Assembly: GCF_015351405.1 (NCBI RefSeq)
Contig: NZ_JADKMY010000001.1
Span: 124,001 to 188,000, forward strand
Origin: Corynebacterium suicordis DSM 45110
Lineage (GTDB): Bacteria; Actinomycetota; Actinomycetes; Mycobacteriales; Mycobacteriaceae
Length of the DNA stretch: 64,000 nt
Reading direction: 5' to 3'
Of the stretch, positions 18,072-27,274 are shown in pieces. Positions within the stretch are counted from its first letter, which is position 1; each line of letters opens with the position of its first letter. The notes below the pieces were generated by a model. That model did no database searches and was not told where the DNA came from. It was given only the letters and a program-made list of their open reading frames with translations. The translations under genes were made by a program, and so were the position numbers.

Positions 18072-20999
18072 ATGACCAACCCTGGATCCAGCAACGCGAA
18101 CAGCACCGAAAGCACCACTCCTTCCTATCGCTACACGCCTCAACTGGCAGCCGATATTGAGAAGCGCTGGCAGGAGCAGTGGAACAAGCAAGGCACGTTC
18201 AACGCTCCGAACCCCACGGGTGATCTCTCGGAGCCAGGTTTGCAGCTGCCTGCGGATCGCATGTTCGTGCAGGATATGTTCCCCTACCCTTCCGGCGTCG
18301 GCCTGCACGTGGGACACCCGCTGGGTTATATCGCCACGGATGTTTTCGCGCGTTTCCACCGCATGAAGGGCGCAAACGTCCTGCATACGCTGGGTTATGA
18401 CTCCTTCGGTTTGCCCGCAGAGCAGTACGCCGTGCAGACGGGTACCCACCCGCGCACCACCACCATGGCGAACATCGAGAACATGGAGCGCCAGCTGGGT
18501 CGCCTGGGCTTGGGCCACGATAAGCGCCGCAATGTGGCCACCACCGATAAAGATTTCTACCGGTGGACCCAGTGGATTTTCCTGCAGATCTACAACTCCT
18601 GGTTTGATCCAGAGGCAAATGATGGCAAGGGCAAGGCCCGCCCCATCGCGGAACTGGAAACCAAGTTGGCTGCTGAGCGCGAGGACTGGTCTTCCCTCAG
18701 CGAGCCCGAGAAGCAGGCGATCCTGGACGAGCACCGCCTGGTGTACCGCTCCAATTCCATGGTGAATTGGTGCCCTGGCTTGGGAACCGTGCTGGCTAAC
18801 GAGGAAGTCACCGCCGATGGACGCTCCGAGCGCGGCAACTTCCCCGTGTTCCGCAAGAACCTTCAGCAGTGGATGATGCGCATCACCGCGTACTCGGATC
18901 GCCTCATCGATGACCTGGATTACCTGGACTGGCCAGAGAAGGTTAAGTCCATGCAGCGCCATTGGATTGGTCGTTCGCGCGGTGCTGAGGTTGATTTTTC
19001 TTCCGACGCCACGGATGACGCAATCACGGTATTCACCACGCGTCCGGATACCCTCTTCGGCGCCAGCTACATGGTTCTGGCCCCCGAGCACGAGCTGGTT
19101 GATTCGCTGGTGGCCGCGGCTGCGGAGAACGCCTATGAGGGCGTGGATGAGCGATGGACCAACGGTGCCGCCAACCCTGCTGAGGCCGTGGCTGCTTATC
19201 GCGCGTCCATCGCGGCGAAGAGCGACCTGGAGCGCCAGGAAAACAAGGAAAAGACCGGCGTGTACTTGGGCGCGACCGCCACCAACCCCGTGAACGGGGA
19301 AAGCGTTCCGGTGTTCATCGCTGACTACGTGCTGATGGGTTATGGCACCGGAGCCATCATGGCCGTTCCCGCGCACGATGAGCGCGACTTCGATTTCGCT
19401 TCAGCCTTTGGCCTGCCGATCAAGCAGGTCGTGGCTCCTGCCGGTCAGGATGCCACGGATGGGCAGTTGGAGGAAGCGTTTGTGGATGGCGGCGTGGCCG
19501 TGAACAGCGCGAATGACCGCGGTCTGGATATCAACGGCCTGAGCTTGGAGGATGCCAAGGCCGCGACCATCGAGTGGCTGGAGCAACAGGAAACCGGCCA
19601 CGGGAAGATCCAGTACAAGCTGCGCGATTGGCTCTTCGCCCGTCAGCGCTACTGGGGCGAGCCCTTCCCTATCGTCTACAGCCAGGACGGCGTGGCACAT
19701 GCCCTTCCCGAGGACATGCTGCCCATCGAGCTGCCCGAGGTCGAAGACTACAAGCCGGTCAGCTTTGATCCGGAAGATGCCAACTCCGCGCCTCAGCCCC
19801 CACTGGCCAAGGCCGAAGAATGGGTCAACGTGGAGCTGGATCTGGGTGATGGTCCGCAGATGTACCGCCGCGATACCAACGTGATGCCGCAGTGGGCCGG
19901 TTCTTCCTGGTACCAGCTGCGCTACATCGATCCCACGAACGATGATGCGCTGGTGGATATCGAAAATGAGCGATACTGGGTGGGCCCTCGCGAAGGCCGT
20001 CCATCCGGTGGCGTGGATCTATACGTGGGTGGTGTGGAGCACGCAGTGCTGCACCTGCTCTACAGCCGCTTCTGGCACAAGGTGCTCTTTGACCTCGGCC
20101 ATGTATCCAGCTTTGAGCCTTACCACCGCTTGTTCAACCAAGGTTATATCCAAGCGTACGCTTACACCGATTCCCGTGGCGTGTACGTTCCCGCTGAAGA
20201 AGTCACTGAGCGGGACGGCAAGTTCTTCTGGGTTAACCCCGCTGGAGATGGCTCTGAGCAGGAGGTATTCCAGGAGTACGGCAAGATGGGCAAGTCCCTG
20301 AAGAACGCCGTGAGCCCGGATGATATCTGCGAGAACTTCGGCGCGGATACCCTGCGCGTCTACGAGATGGCCATGGGTCCGCTGGATACGTCGCGGCCTT
20401 GGGCCACCAAGGACGTGGTGGGTGCGCAGCGCTTCCTGCAGCGTTCTTGGCGCCTGGTTGTTGATGAAACCACTGGTCACACCACGGTTACTCGCGCTCA
20501 GCTCACGGATGACGATAACCGCATGCTGCACCGCACCATCGCCGGTGTGCACGAGGATTACGCGGAGCTGCGCGATAACACCGCGGTGGCCAAGCTCATC
20601 GAGTACGTCAACTACCTCACGAAGAACTACGGAGGCAGTGGAGCCAACGGTCAGGCGGCTGTCCCCCGCGCCGCAGTGGAGCCGCTGGTTCTCATGCTCG
20701 CACCGGTTGCGCCACACATCGCCGAGGAGATGTGGGCAATCCTGGGCAACGATAACGGTGTGACCTACCAGAGCTTCCCCATGTGGGAGGAGCGCTGGCT
20801 GAAGGATGACAGCATCGAATTGCCAGTTCAGGTGATGGGCAAGCTCCGTGCGCGCATCACCGTGCCCGCGGATGCGTCCCGCGAGGATATCGAAAAGGCT
20901 GCACTGGAAGAGCCCAACGTGGCCGGACATATCGAGGGCAAGACGGTGGCCAAGATCATCGTGGTACCAGGCAAGATGGTCAACATCGTGGCCAAGTAG
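18072..20999 (+). CDS. leuS: Leucyl-tRNA synthetase
   Basis: 975 residues, class I synthetase that charges tRNA-Leu. The HIGH motif is HVGH at residues 79-82 within [17 protein letters not shown]. The KMSKS motif is KMGKS at 738-742. A large CP1 editing insertion lies between them, followed by the anticodon-binding region and a C-terminal domain ending [15 protein letters not shown]. The ATG at 18072 fits the TACAAT box just upstream. Its stop lies 9 nt from that of the convergent membrane protein. LeuS near ino1 and ponA matches the mycobacterial order. Confidence 0.96.
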   Translation: MTNPGSSNANSTESTTPSYRYTPQLAADIEKRWQEQWNKQGTFNAPNPTGDLSEPGLQLPADRMFVQDMFPYPSGVGLHVGHPLGYIATDVFARFHRMKGANVLHTLGYDSFGLPAEQYAVQTGTHPRTTTMANIENMERQLGRLGLGHDKRRNVATTDKDFYRWTQWIFLQIYNSWFDPEANDGKGKARPIAELETKLAAEREDWSSLSEPEKQAILDEHRLVYRSNSMVNWCPGLGTVLANEEVTADGRSERGNFPVFRKNLQQWMMRITAYSDRLIDDLDYLDWPEKVKSMQRHWIGRSRGAEVDFSSDATDDAITVFTTRPDTLFGASYMVLAPEHELVDSLVAAAAENAYEGVDERWTNGAANPAEAVAAYRASIAAKSDLERQENKEKTGVYLGATATNPVNGESVPVFIADYVLMGYGTGAIMAVPAHDERDFDFASAFGLPIKQVVAPAGQDATDGQLEEAFVDGGVAVNSANDRGLDINGLSLEDAKAATIEWLEQQETGHGKIQYKLRDWLFARQRYWGEPFPIVYSQDGVAHALPEDMLPIELPEVEDYKPVSFDPEDANSAPQPPLAKAEEWVNVELDLGDGPQMYRRDTNVMPQWAGSSWYQLRYIDPTNDDALVDIENERYWVGPREGRPSGGVDLYVGGVEHAVLHLLYSRFWHKVLFDLGHVSSFEPYHRLFNQGYIQAYAYTDSRGVYVPAEEVTERDGKFFWVNPAGDGSEQEVFQEYGKMGKSLKNAVSPDDICENFGADTLRVYEMAMGPLDTSRPWATKDVVGAQRFLQRSWRLVVDETTGHTTVTRAQLTDDDNRMLHRTIAGVHEDYAELRDNTAVAKLIEYVNYLTKNYGGSGANGQAAVPRAAVEPLVLMLAPVAPHIAEEMWAILGNDNGVTYQSFPMWEERWLKDDSIELPVQVMGKLRARITVPADASREDIEKAALEEPNVAGHIEGKTVAKIIVVPGKMVNIVAK

Positions 21000-21008
21000 G
21001 TGCCGCTC

Positions 21009-21485
21009 CTAGCGGATCATCAGCGATGATCCCACGGAGATCACCCAGGCCAGGGTGTACGGCATGATGAACCACACCACGGCGATCCACGGCCGCCACC
21101 GCAGGCGGTCGCGCCACTTGGCGTAGGTGATCCATACGCTGCCGAAAAGCCCGAAAATGGCAATGCCTGTGGGGACGATGGCGAAGAGCCAGCGGAAAGT
21201 GTCATTGCAGAGCATGGCCGAATCATCGGCATCGCACAGCGGGCCGCCCATGAGCTGGGAAACCAGGTAGATGAGCAGCGCGGAGAGCGTGGAGGCCAGG
21301 ATGATGCCGATGAAGAACATGATCGCTTGGCGGGTGGACTTATTGTTCCGCTCCAGGCGCAACAACGGATCCGCCTCATAATCCAGCTGGCTGGGGCGAG
21401 CAGGCTCGGAGTCAAGAGCAGGCTCAGTATCCACGGGAATGGGTTCCTGTGGATCGTGTGGCTCAGAAGTAAATGGATTAGACAT
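21009..21485 (-). CDS. Conserved hypothetical membrane protein
   Basis: 158 residues. A hydrophilic, Pro/Glu-rich N-terminus of about 45 residues is followed by three membrane segments (about 54-78, 96-118 and 132-155). GGAAG lies about 6 nt before the ATG. No domain is recognised. It is convergent with leuS and is followed upstream by a universal stress protein on the same strand, from which it is separated by 13 nt. Confidence 0.65.
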   Translation of the reverse strand: MSNPFTSEPHDPQEPIPVDTEPALDSEPARPSQLDYEADPLLRLERNNKSTRQAIMFFIGIILASTLSALLIYLVSQLMGGPLCDADDSAMLCNDTFRWLFAIVPTGIAIFGLFGSVWITYAKWRDRLRWRPWIAVVWFIMPYTLAWVISVGSSLMIR

Positions 21486-21498
21486 GATACTTCCGAAC

Positions 21499-22503
21499 CT
21501 ACACCGGGCTAATCAACACCGGTACCGGGCTGTGCCGCAGAATCTGGTTGGTGGAAGGGCCGATGAACACTCGGTTGAAATCTCCCAGCACGGAAGAACC
21601 CATGATCAGTAGATCGCCCTTTTTCCACTTCATGTCGTTGATTGCTCCGGACCAGCCGTAGCCGGCGCCGGCTTCAGTCTGCACGTGCAGTTCCGGGTGG
21701 CGGGCCAGCGCGCGGTCCTTACCGCGGTCCAGCAAAGCCAGGGCCTGCTCGCGCCACTCCACCATCATGTCGTAGTTCCCGGAGAACGGAACTGCCGTGG
21801 GGTACATGGTGGCTCCGCGCGGGCTGAAGGCCACCAACCGCAGTGGGACATTCCATCGTGCAGCCAGGTCAGCGGCGTGCCGCAGCGCCTGGTGAGACTG
21901 CTCAGTATCCACATAACTGCAGTTCACGCGCGTGACTCCACGCTTGGAAAGCTTGGCATCCCGCGGTGCCAGCCCCAGTGGCACGGGAGAACAGTGCAGC
22001 AGCGCGTCTGCCGTGGAACCGATACGGAAGCGTCCGCGCGGCGCGGCTGGGTGAGAGCCCAGGAGCATGAGATCGGCGGAAAAGTCTTTGGCGGCGTCGA
22101 TAAGAACGGAGGTTTCAGAGTGGTCGGTAGAGACCACGGAAGGGATCTCGGAATCCAACATGCTGCTGGGAACGCCCGCATCCAAAAGTGCCTGCTGAGC
22201 GGATGCCGCACACGCGGCGGATTCGGCCTCAATCCACTGGGAAAATTCCTCATTTTCGCGAGAGCCGGGCTGTTGAGTCCATACGCGGGAGATCACAGTC
22301 GCCGTGCGGACGATCAAAGGCTGGGTCCGGGAAAGCCACGCCACGTACTGGGCAGCTTCCTCACCTGCGGATTCCGGCCGCCATGTCATGAGAACCCGCA
22401 ATGGACGAGGCTTCGCGGGGATGTCCAATTCTGCCTCGGAATCCCTCGCCTTGCTGCGGGGAAAAGGAGATTTGTTGCTTATATTCTTGGTTTCGCTGCT
22501 CAC
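21499..22503 (-). CDS. Tandem universal stress protein
   Basis: 334 residues with two UspA domains, about residues 30-180 and 185-334. Both end with the ATP-binding pattern: LLGSHPAAPRGRFRIGSTAD in the first and LIMGSSVLGDFNRVFIGPST in the second, each followed by the HSPVP/CSPVP strand. Such proteins are cytosolic and respond to stress or growth arrest. The start is GTG. It lies 12 nt after the MarR gene stop, so the two are probably co-transcribed. Confidence 0.88.
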   Translation of the reverse strand: MSSETKNISNKSPFPRSKARDSEAELDIPAKPRPLRVLMTWRPESAGEEAAQYVAWLSRTQPLIVRTATVISRVWTQQPGSRENEEFSQWIEAESAACAASAQQALLDAGVPSSMLDSEIPSVVSTDHSETSVLIDAAKDFSADLMLLGSHPAAPRGRFRIGSTADALLHCSPVPLGLAPRDAKLSKRGVTRVNCSYVDTEQSHQALRHAADLAARWNVPLRLVAFSPRGATMYPTAVPFSGNYDMMVEWREQALALLDRGKDRALARHPELHVQTEAGAGYGWSGAINDMKWKKGDLLIMGSSVLGDFNRVFIGPSTNQILRHSPVPVLISPV

Positions 22504-22515
22504 GAACGCTGGCGC

Positions 22516-22965
22516 CTAGTCCTTAGTTTGGGCTTCGGTGTAGCGGTTGAGGATCATTTCGATAATGGGAGCTGCCTCTTCCACCTTTTGAACTTCTTCG
22601 GGTGAGAGGTTAGCAATCATTCGGGCTAAAGCCCTATTTCGGTTGTCGCCGATGCTCTGCAGCTCATCTGCGCCTTTGTCTGTGAGCTGCACGCTGACTC
22701 CGCGGCGGTCCGAAACATCGCGTACGCGAGATACCAAGCCCATGGATTCCAGCTGATTCACCGCATTGGACGCGGTGGGCATGCGGATAGCCTCAGCATG
22801 GGCGATCTGGCTGATGCGCATCGGGCCATGTTCTTCGAGGATCGTCATGATGGACATCTGCGCCTGGCTAATAGAGAAGGCCTCGGCCTGGCGGAAGTAC
22901 AGCAGGTAAAGACGTGACAGCGCGGGGCGCAGCTGTTGAGCGATCTCGAGCGGAGTCTTGGACAT
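22516..22965 (-). CDS. MarR-family transcriptional regulator
   Basis: 149 residues from ATG 22965. A winged helix-turn-helix core is visible: MRISQIAHAEAIRMPTASNAVNQLESMGLVSR, followed by the wing VRDVSDRRGVSVQLTDKG. The C-terminal helices probably make the dimer interface. It is the first gene of a pair with the universal stress protein and is separated from ino1 by a terminator. A TAGTTTGCAGACTA near-palindrome just upstream may be its own operator. In mycobacteria a regulator gene also sits next to ino1. Confidence 0.88.
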   Translation of the reverse strand: MSKTPLEIAQQLRPALSRLYLLYFRQAEAFSISQAQMSIMTILEEHGPMRISQIAHAEAIRMPTASNAVNQLESMGLVSRVRDVSDRRGVSVQLTDKGADELQSIGDNRNRALARMIANLSPEEVQKVEEAAPIIEMILNRYTEAQTKD

Positions 22966-22993
22966 GTTTCTAAAGTACCTCAACAGTTAACAG

Positions 22994-23007
22994 TAGTTTG
23001 CAGACTA
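22994..23007. promoter_or_regulatory. Possible MarR-type operator upstream of the regulator gene
   Basis: TAGTTTGCAGACTA matches its own reverse complement at 12 of 14 positions and lies about 30 nt before the MarR start. Size and symmetry suit a MarR dimer. Autoregulation is inferred from position only. Confidence 0.35.
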
Positions 23008-23068
23008 AACCTTAATCTGTCTTAGACTTCAACGCGCAATCGACCCGCCCCGGTGTGCAGGGCAAACA

Positions 23069-23094
23069 GGCGCCCAATCACGCAATCGGGCGCC
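23069..23094 (-). terminator. Hairpin terminator after ino1
   Basis: GGCGCCC and GGGCGCC form a perfect 7-bp GC stem around a 12-nt loop, downstream of ino1 on its strand. The following tract on that strand, TGTTTG, is only weakly T-rich, so it may work as a less efficient terminator. Confidence 0.55.
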
Positions 23095-23119
23095 GTTCGT
23101 ACGGAGAAATCGTGGCGGA

Positions 23120-24217
23120 TTAAGACGCGCCGTTGATGAATTCTTCGAGCTGCGCGCGAGCCACGTCGTCTGGAAGCTGCACAGGTGGGGATTTCATCAG
23201 GTAGCTGGAGGCTGGGTTGACTGGTCCGGCCAGACCGCGATCCAAGGCGATCTTCGCAGCTCGCACGGCATCGATGATGATGCCCGCGGAGTTTGGAGAG
23301 TCCCATACTTCCAGCTTGTACTCCAGGTTCAGGGGAACTTCGCCGAACGCGGAACCTTCCAGGCGCACGTAGGCCCACTTGCGGTCATCCAGCCATTCCA
23401 CGTAGTCGGAAGGGCCGATGTGGACGTTGCGGTCGGAACGCTTTCCGGCCAGCGGGCTGGTCTTCAGGTTGGAGGTCACGGCCTGAGTCTTAGAAATCTT
23501 CTTAGATTCCAAGCGCTCCCGGTCCAGCATGTTTTTGAAGTCCATGTTGCCGCCCACGTTGAGCTGCATGGTCCGCTCGAGGCGCACGCCGCGGTCTTCG
23601 AACAGCTTGGCCAGCACGCGGTGGGTGATGGTTGCGCCCACCTGGCTCTTGATGTCATCGCCCACGATTGGCAGACCTGCATCTTCGAACTTCTTTGCCC
23701 ATTCTGGGTCCGAGGCGATGAAGACTGGCAGCGCGTTGACGAAGGCACAGCCTGCATCGATGGCGCACTGCGCGTAGAACTTGTCCGCTTCTTCAGAACC
23801 GACGGGCAGGTAGCTGACCAGCACGTCTGCCCCGGCTTCGCGCAGCGCGGCGGGTACGTCGACTGGCTCAGCGGAGGATTCTTCGATGGATTCCAAGTAG
23901 TGGGTGCCCAGACCGTCCAGGGTTGGTCCGCGCTGCACGGTGACTCCGAGCTCTGGCACGTCCGCGATCTTGATGGTGCAGTTACGGGAGGATTCCAGGG
24001 CGGCGGAGACGTCCTTACCCACCTTGTCCGCATCCACGTCGAAGGCCGCCACGACCTTCACGTCCGAGATGCCGTACGGGCCGAACTTGGCGTGCATCAA
24101 GCCTGGGATGTCTTCCCCAGCTTGCGCGTCCGCGTAGTACGTCAGGCCCTGCACCAGCGAGGTGGCACAGTTGCCCAAGCCCACGATGGCGATATTCACA
24201 TTCTTGTTTTCACTCAT
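23120..24217 (-). CDS. ino1: Inositol-3-phosphate synthase
   Basis: 365 residues. It converts glucose 6-phosphate to inositol 3-phosphate with bound NAD, feeding phosphatidylinositol, PIM/LAM lipids and mycothiol. The NAD-binding start [13 protein letters not shown] lies at residues 9-21. Conserved blocks include [36 protein letters not shown] and [16 protein letters not shown]. Length and form match the actinobacterial Ino1 group. The upstream spacer has two direct repeats 22 bp apart, a likely regulator site, and is shared with the divergent DUF5318 gene. Confidence 0.94.
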   Translation of the reverse strand: MSENKNVNIAIVGLGNCATSLVQGLTYYADAQAGEDIPGLMHAKFGPYGISDVKVVAAFDVDADKVGKDVSAALESSRNCTIKIADVPELGVTVQRGPTLDGLGTHYLESIEESSAEPVDVPAALREAGADVLVSYLPVGSEEADKFYAQCAIDAGCAFVNALPVFIASDPEWAKKFEDAGLPIVGDDIKSQVGATITHRVLAKLFEDRGVRLERTMQLNVGGNMDFKNMLDRERLESKKISKTQAVTSNLKTSPLAGKRSDRNVHIGPSDYVEWLDDRKWAYVRLEGSAFGEVPLNLEYKLEVWDSPNSAGIIIDAVRAAKIALDRGLAGPVNPASSYLMKSPPVQLPDDVARAQLEEFINGAS

Positions 24218-24266
24218 GTAATCCGAAGTTAGGCCGATGATGTGGCCAGGTGCGGGATCTCACCTC

Positions 24267-24303
24267 GGTGTATCGGTCAAGAAAGAGAGGTGTACCGATC
24301 AAG
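24267..24303. promoter_or_regulatory. Two 15-bp direct repeats in the ino1/DUF5318 divergent spacer
   Basis: GGTGTATCGGTCAAG (24267-24281) and GGTGTACCGATCAAG (24289-24303) differ at two positions and are 22 bp apart, two helical turns, on the same face of the helix. They lie between the divergent ino1 and DUF5318 starts. This suits cooperative binding of a regulator; which one is unknown. Confidence 0.5.
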
Positions 24304-24327
24304 TTGAACTCGTCGTAGGATGTGGCC

Positions 24328-24738
24328 ATGTCTTCGGCTCACCTCTCGCGGCGCGTCTTTGACCGGCAGTTAGACCGCACCCGCGTGCTCGCCCAGTGGC
24401 GGCGCGGGGAAGTTAGTCCTTCTTCTCTTCTCGACGCCGCCTCTCCCCTACTCGCCTCTGCCCAGGTTCTGGGCGAGCCGACTGACCGGGTGTGCCCGAT
24501 TTGCCACCGGGGAAATCTTCTTGAGACACGCTGGGTTCATGGCAGATGGTTAGGTGAAAAGTCAGGTACTGCGCGTAGTGTAAACGAGATAAAGATTCTG
24601 ATTGATAGTTTTTCCCACCTGCAGGCTTCTTCAAAAGTGGCTCCCGCAGATGCTGAACTGTCCATCCACACTGTGGAAGTGTGCTTGCACTGCAAGTGGA
24701 ATTTCTTGATACAGCGCGAAGAGTTAACGCTGTATTGA
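24328..24738 (+). CDS. DUF5318 family protein with paired Cys motifs
   Basis: 136 residues, cytosolic. Two cysteine pairs, CPIC at about residues 56-59 and CLHC near 118-121, suggest a small zinc-ribbon fold. The family is conserved in mycobacteria and relatives next to ponA (Rv0049), as here; function unknown. ATG 24328 follows TAGGAT by 6 nt, so the message may be leaderless; an in-frame GTG two codons earlier is the alternative. Divergent from ino1 and 36 nt before ponA. Confidence 0.8.
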   Translation: MSSAHLSRRVFDRQLDRTRVLAQWRRGEVSPSSLLDAASPLLASAQVLGEPTDRVCPICHRGNLLETRWVHGRWLGEKSGTARSVNEIKILIDSFSHLQASSKVAPADAELSIHTVEVCLHCKWNFLIQREELTLY

Positions 24739-24774
24739 ATGCCCGAATTACTCGAGTAATGGAGATCTACCCCA

Positions 24775-27222
24775 TTGTCTTCTGACAACTTGCCACCGAG
24801 GAAGAACCCGAATCGCAAGCCATCTGCGAACTCGGGCCGCCCCAATGACCGTGCGGGTCGCCCAAGCAATGCTGCCCAGCGTCCATCTGCTCAGCGTAAG
24901 CGCCCTGTCCAGGGCAAGCGCCCACAAGGTCAGGCCGCACAGAATAAGTCCGCGCAGGGCAAGCCCGCGTCAGGCCGCCCAGCTCAAGGCAAGGTGACCC
25001 AGAAGAAGGGTCCACAGAGCCGGTCAGCACAAGGCAAATCAGCCCAGGGCAAGGCAGCTCAGGCAAAGGTCGCTTCCAAGGGCAATATCACCGCCCGCGC
25101 CCGCAAGAAGAACAGCTGGAAGTCTAAGGAATTCCGCCGTTCTCTCCTCGCGGGCTTTGCGGCGCTGATGGCAGTGGCCATCATCGTCCCGCTCATTGCT
25201 TTCTTCACCGCGTACTCCGTTACTAAGGTGCCGGAACCAGAAGAATTGGTGAACAACCAGATTTCCTACATCATGGCGTCGGACCAAAACACGGAGTTGG
25301 CGCGCATCGTGCCGCCGGAAGGCAACCGGCAGAACGTGACGCTCAACGAGATCCCGGAGCCTGTCCGCAACGCGGTACTGGCTGCGGAGGATCGCGATTT
25401 CTACTCCAACCCTGGCTTCTCCATCACCGGCTTTGGCCGTGCTGCGGTGGGTCAGTTGCTGGGTCGTTCGGGTGCTGGTGGCGGCTCCACGATTACTCAG
25501 CAGTACGTGAAGAACGCGCTGGTGGGCGATGAATTCTCTCTGACCCGTAAGGCGAAAGAGCTGGTCATTTCCGCCAAGATGGCGCGTGAGTGGTCCAAGG
25601 ACGAAATCCTTGAGGCTTACCTGAACACCATTTACTTTGGTCGTAACTCTTATGGCATCTCTGCAGCTGCCAAGGCGTACTTCAACAAGGACATCTCTCA
25701 GCTCACGCCGGAAGAGGGCGCGGTGTTGGCCGCGACCATCCAGGCGCCTTCCTCCCTGGATCCTTGGACTAACCGGGAAAAGGCGGAGTCTCGCTGGAAC
25801 TACGTGATGGACGGAATGGTGGAAACAAACGCCATCAACCGTACCGATCGCATTAACGCTGTCTACCCAGCTGTGCAGGATCCAGCGGCGGCAGCAAACA
25901 CTTCGCCAGTGGATGGCCCCAACGGACTGATCAAGTCTCGCGTGATCGCGGAGCTGGAAGAAGCCGGAATCACCGAGGAGCAGGTGAATACCGGTGGCCT
26001 GAAGATCACCACCACCATCGACAATGAGGCGCAGAAGGCCGCGGTCGACCAGGTGCGGGCGCAGACCGAGGGTCTGGCAGAAGACGTGCGCGGTGCGCTG
26101 GTCTCCGTGGATCCGAAGACCGGTGGCATCCGTGCGTGGTACGGCGGCGAGGATCCAGTGGGCTATGACTACGCCGGTGCTGGCCTGCAGTCCGGTTCCA
26201 CGTTCAAGATCGTCACCCTGGCCGCATACCTGGATCAGGGCGGAAGCATCTACGACTACTTCGATTCCTCGCCAGTCACCACCGGGCAGACCGAAGTGAC
26301 CAACGTGGATAACCAGAGCTGTGGCTCATGTTCTGCAGCTCAGGCACTGAAGATGTCCCTGAACACCTCCTTCATCCGCATCACCCGCGAGCTCAATGGC
26401 GGCGCGGAAGCCGTGGCTGACATGGCTCATCGCCTGGGAGCTGCGGAAACTCTCCCCGGAGTGGGTGAAACGCTGAAGGAAAACGGCGGCACGCCTTTCG
26501 AGGGCATCACCTTGGGCCAGTACCAGTCCTCCCCACTGGACATGGCCTCCATCCTGGCGACCCTGAGCAACGAGGGTGTCTACCACCGCCCACACTTCGT
26601 GGAGAAGGTGGAGACCGTCGATGGCGACGTGCTGCTGGATAACTCCAACATTGAGGGCGACCAAGTGGTGGAACCAGAGGTTGCCAATGGAGTGATCGAA
26701 GCGATGGGACCCATCGCCGCGTACTCCAACGGCAACAGCCTGGCCGGCGGACGCGCTTCCGCCGCCAAGACCGGTACCGCTCAGCTGGGCGATACCGGAA
26801 TGAACAAGGATGCCTGGATGCTGGGCTCCACCCCGCAGCTCTCCACCGCCGTGTGGCTGGGCACCGTGGACAACAAGCCACTGGTCAACGAGTGGGGCGG
26901 AATCATGTACGGCTCCGGCGTGCCGGCGACCATCTGGAAGAACGTGATGGACGCAGCCCTGGCAGATGATGAGTTTGAGAGCTTCGGCTCCGCAGGCTCA
27001 GCTGCTGCCGCTGGAACGGGATATGTTCCGGAGCAGCAGACCGAGCAGATCCCGCAGGGCAATTCCTCGCAGCAGGATGACTCCTCACCGGCACCGGCTG
27101 CCGAGAGCCCAGCCCCTGCTCCGGCACCCGCGCCTGCTCCTGCGCCCGCCCCAGCTCCCGCGCCCCAGCCTGCTCCCGGGCAAGACCTGGGCGCGTTGAT
27201 TGATGGTTTGATAAACCCATAG
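24775..27222 (+). CDS. ponA: Bifunctional class A penicillin-binding protein
   Basis: 815 residues. A highly basic Gln/Lys/Pro-rich cytosolic tail (1 to about 120) precedes one membrane helix (about 123-146). The glycosyltransferase 51 domain has catalytic E205 in AAEDRDFY and the GGSTITQQYVKN motif. The transpeptidase has nucleophile S475 in GSTFK, an SLN motif and KTGT at 665-668. It polymerises and cross-links peptidoglycan outside the membrane. The C-terminus is a Pro-Ala repeat. The start is TTG with GGAG 10 nt upstream. Homologue of mycobacterial PonA1 (Rv0050). Confidence 0.94.
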   Translation: MSSDNLPPRKNPNRKPSANSGRPNDRAGRPSNAAQRPSAQRKRPVQGKRPQGQAAQNKSAQGKPASGRPAQGKVTQKKGPQSRSAQGKSAQGKAAQAKVASKGNITARARKKNSWKSKEFRRSLLAGFAALMAVAIIVPLIAFFTAYSVTKVPEPEELVNNQISYIMASDQNTELARIVPPEGNRQNVTLNEIPEPVRNAVLAAEDRDFYSNPGFSITGFGRAAVGQLLGRSGAGGGSTITQQYVKNALVGDEFSLTRKAKELVISAKMAREWSKDEILEAYLNTIYFGRNSYGISAAAKAYFNKDISQLTPEEGAVLAATIQAPSSLDPWTNREKAESRWNYVMDGMVETNAINRTDRINAVYPAVQDPAAAANTSPVDGPNGLIKSRVIAELEEAGITEEQVNTGGLKITTTIDNEAQKAAVDQVRAQTEGLAEDVRGALVSVDPKTGGIRAWYGGEDPVGYDYAGAGLQSGSTFKIVTLAAYLDQGGSIYDYFDSSPVTTGQTEVTNVDNQSCGSCSAAQALKMSLNTSFIRITRELNGGAEAVADMAHRLGAAETLPGVGETLKENGGTPFEGITLGQYQSSPLDMASILATLSNEGVYHRPHFVEKVETVDGDVLLDNSNIEGDQVVEPEVANGVIEAMGPIAAYSNGNSLAGGRASAAKTGTAQLGDTGMNKDAWMLGSTPQLSTAVWLGTVDNKPLVNEWGGIMYGSGVPATIWKNVMDAALADDEFESFGSAGSAAAAGTGYVPEQQTEQIPQGNSSQQDDSSPAPAAESPAPAPAPAPAPAPAPAPAPQPAPGQDLGALIDGLINP

Positions 27223-27274
27223 CGGTTCTCCCGCTGCCTCACCGCCATCACTGGATTTCGCGAAAGCACAGATA

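Noticed and set aside
27110..27175. CCGGCACCCGCG-type tandem repeat at the end of ponA
   Set aside because: Encodes the Pro-Ala tail common in class A penicillin-binding proteins; not a mobile or regulatory repeat.
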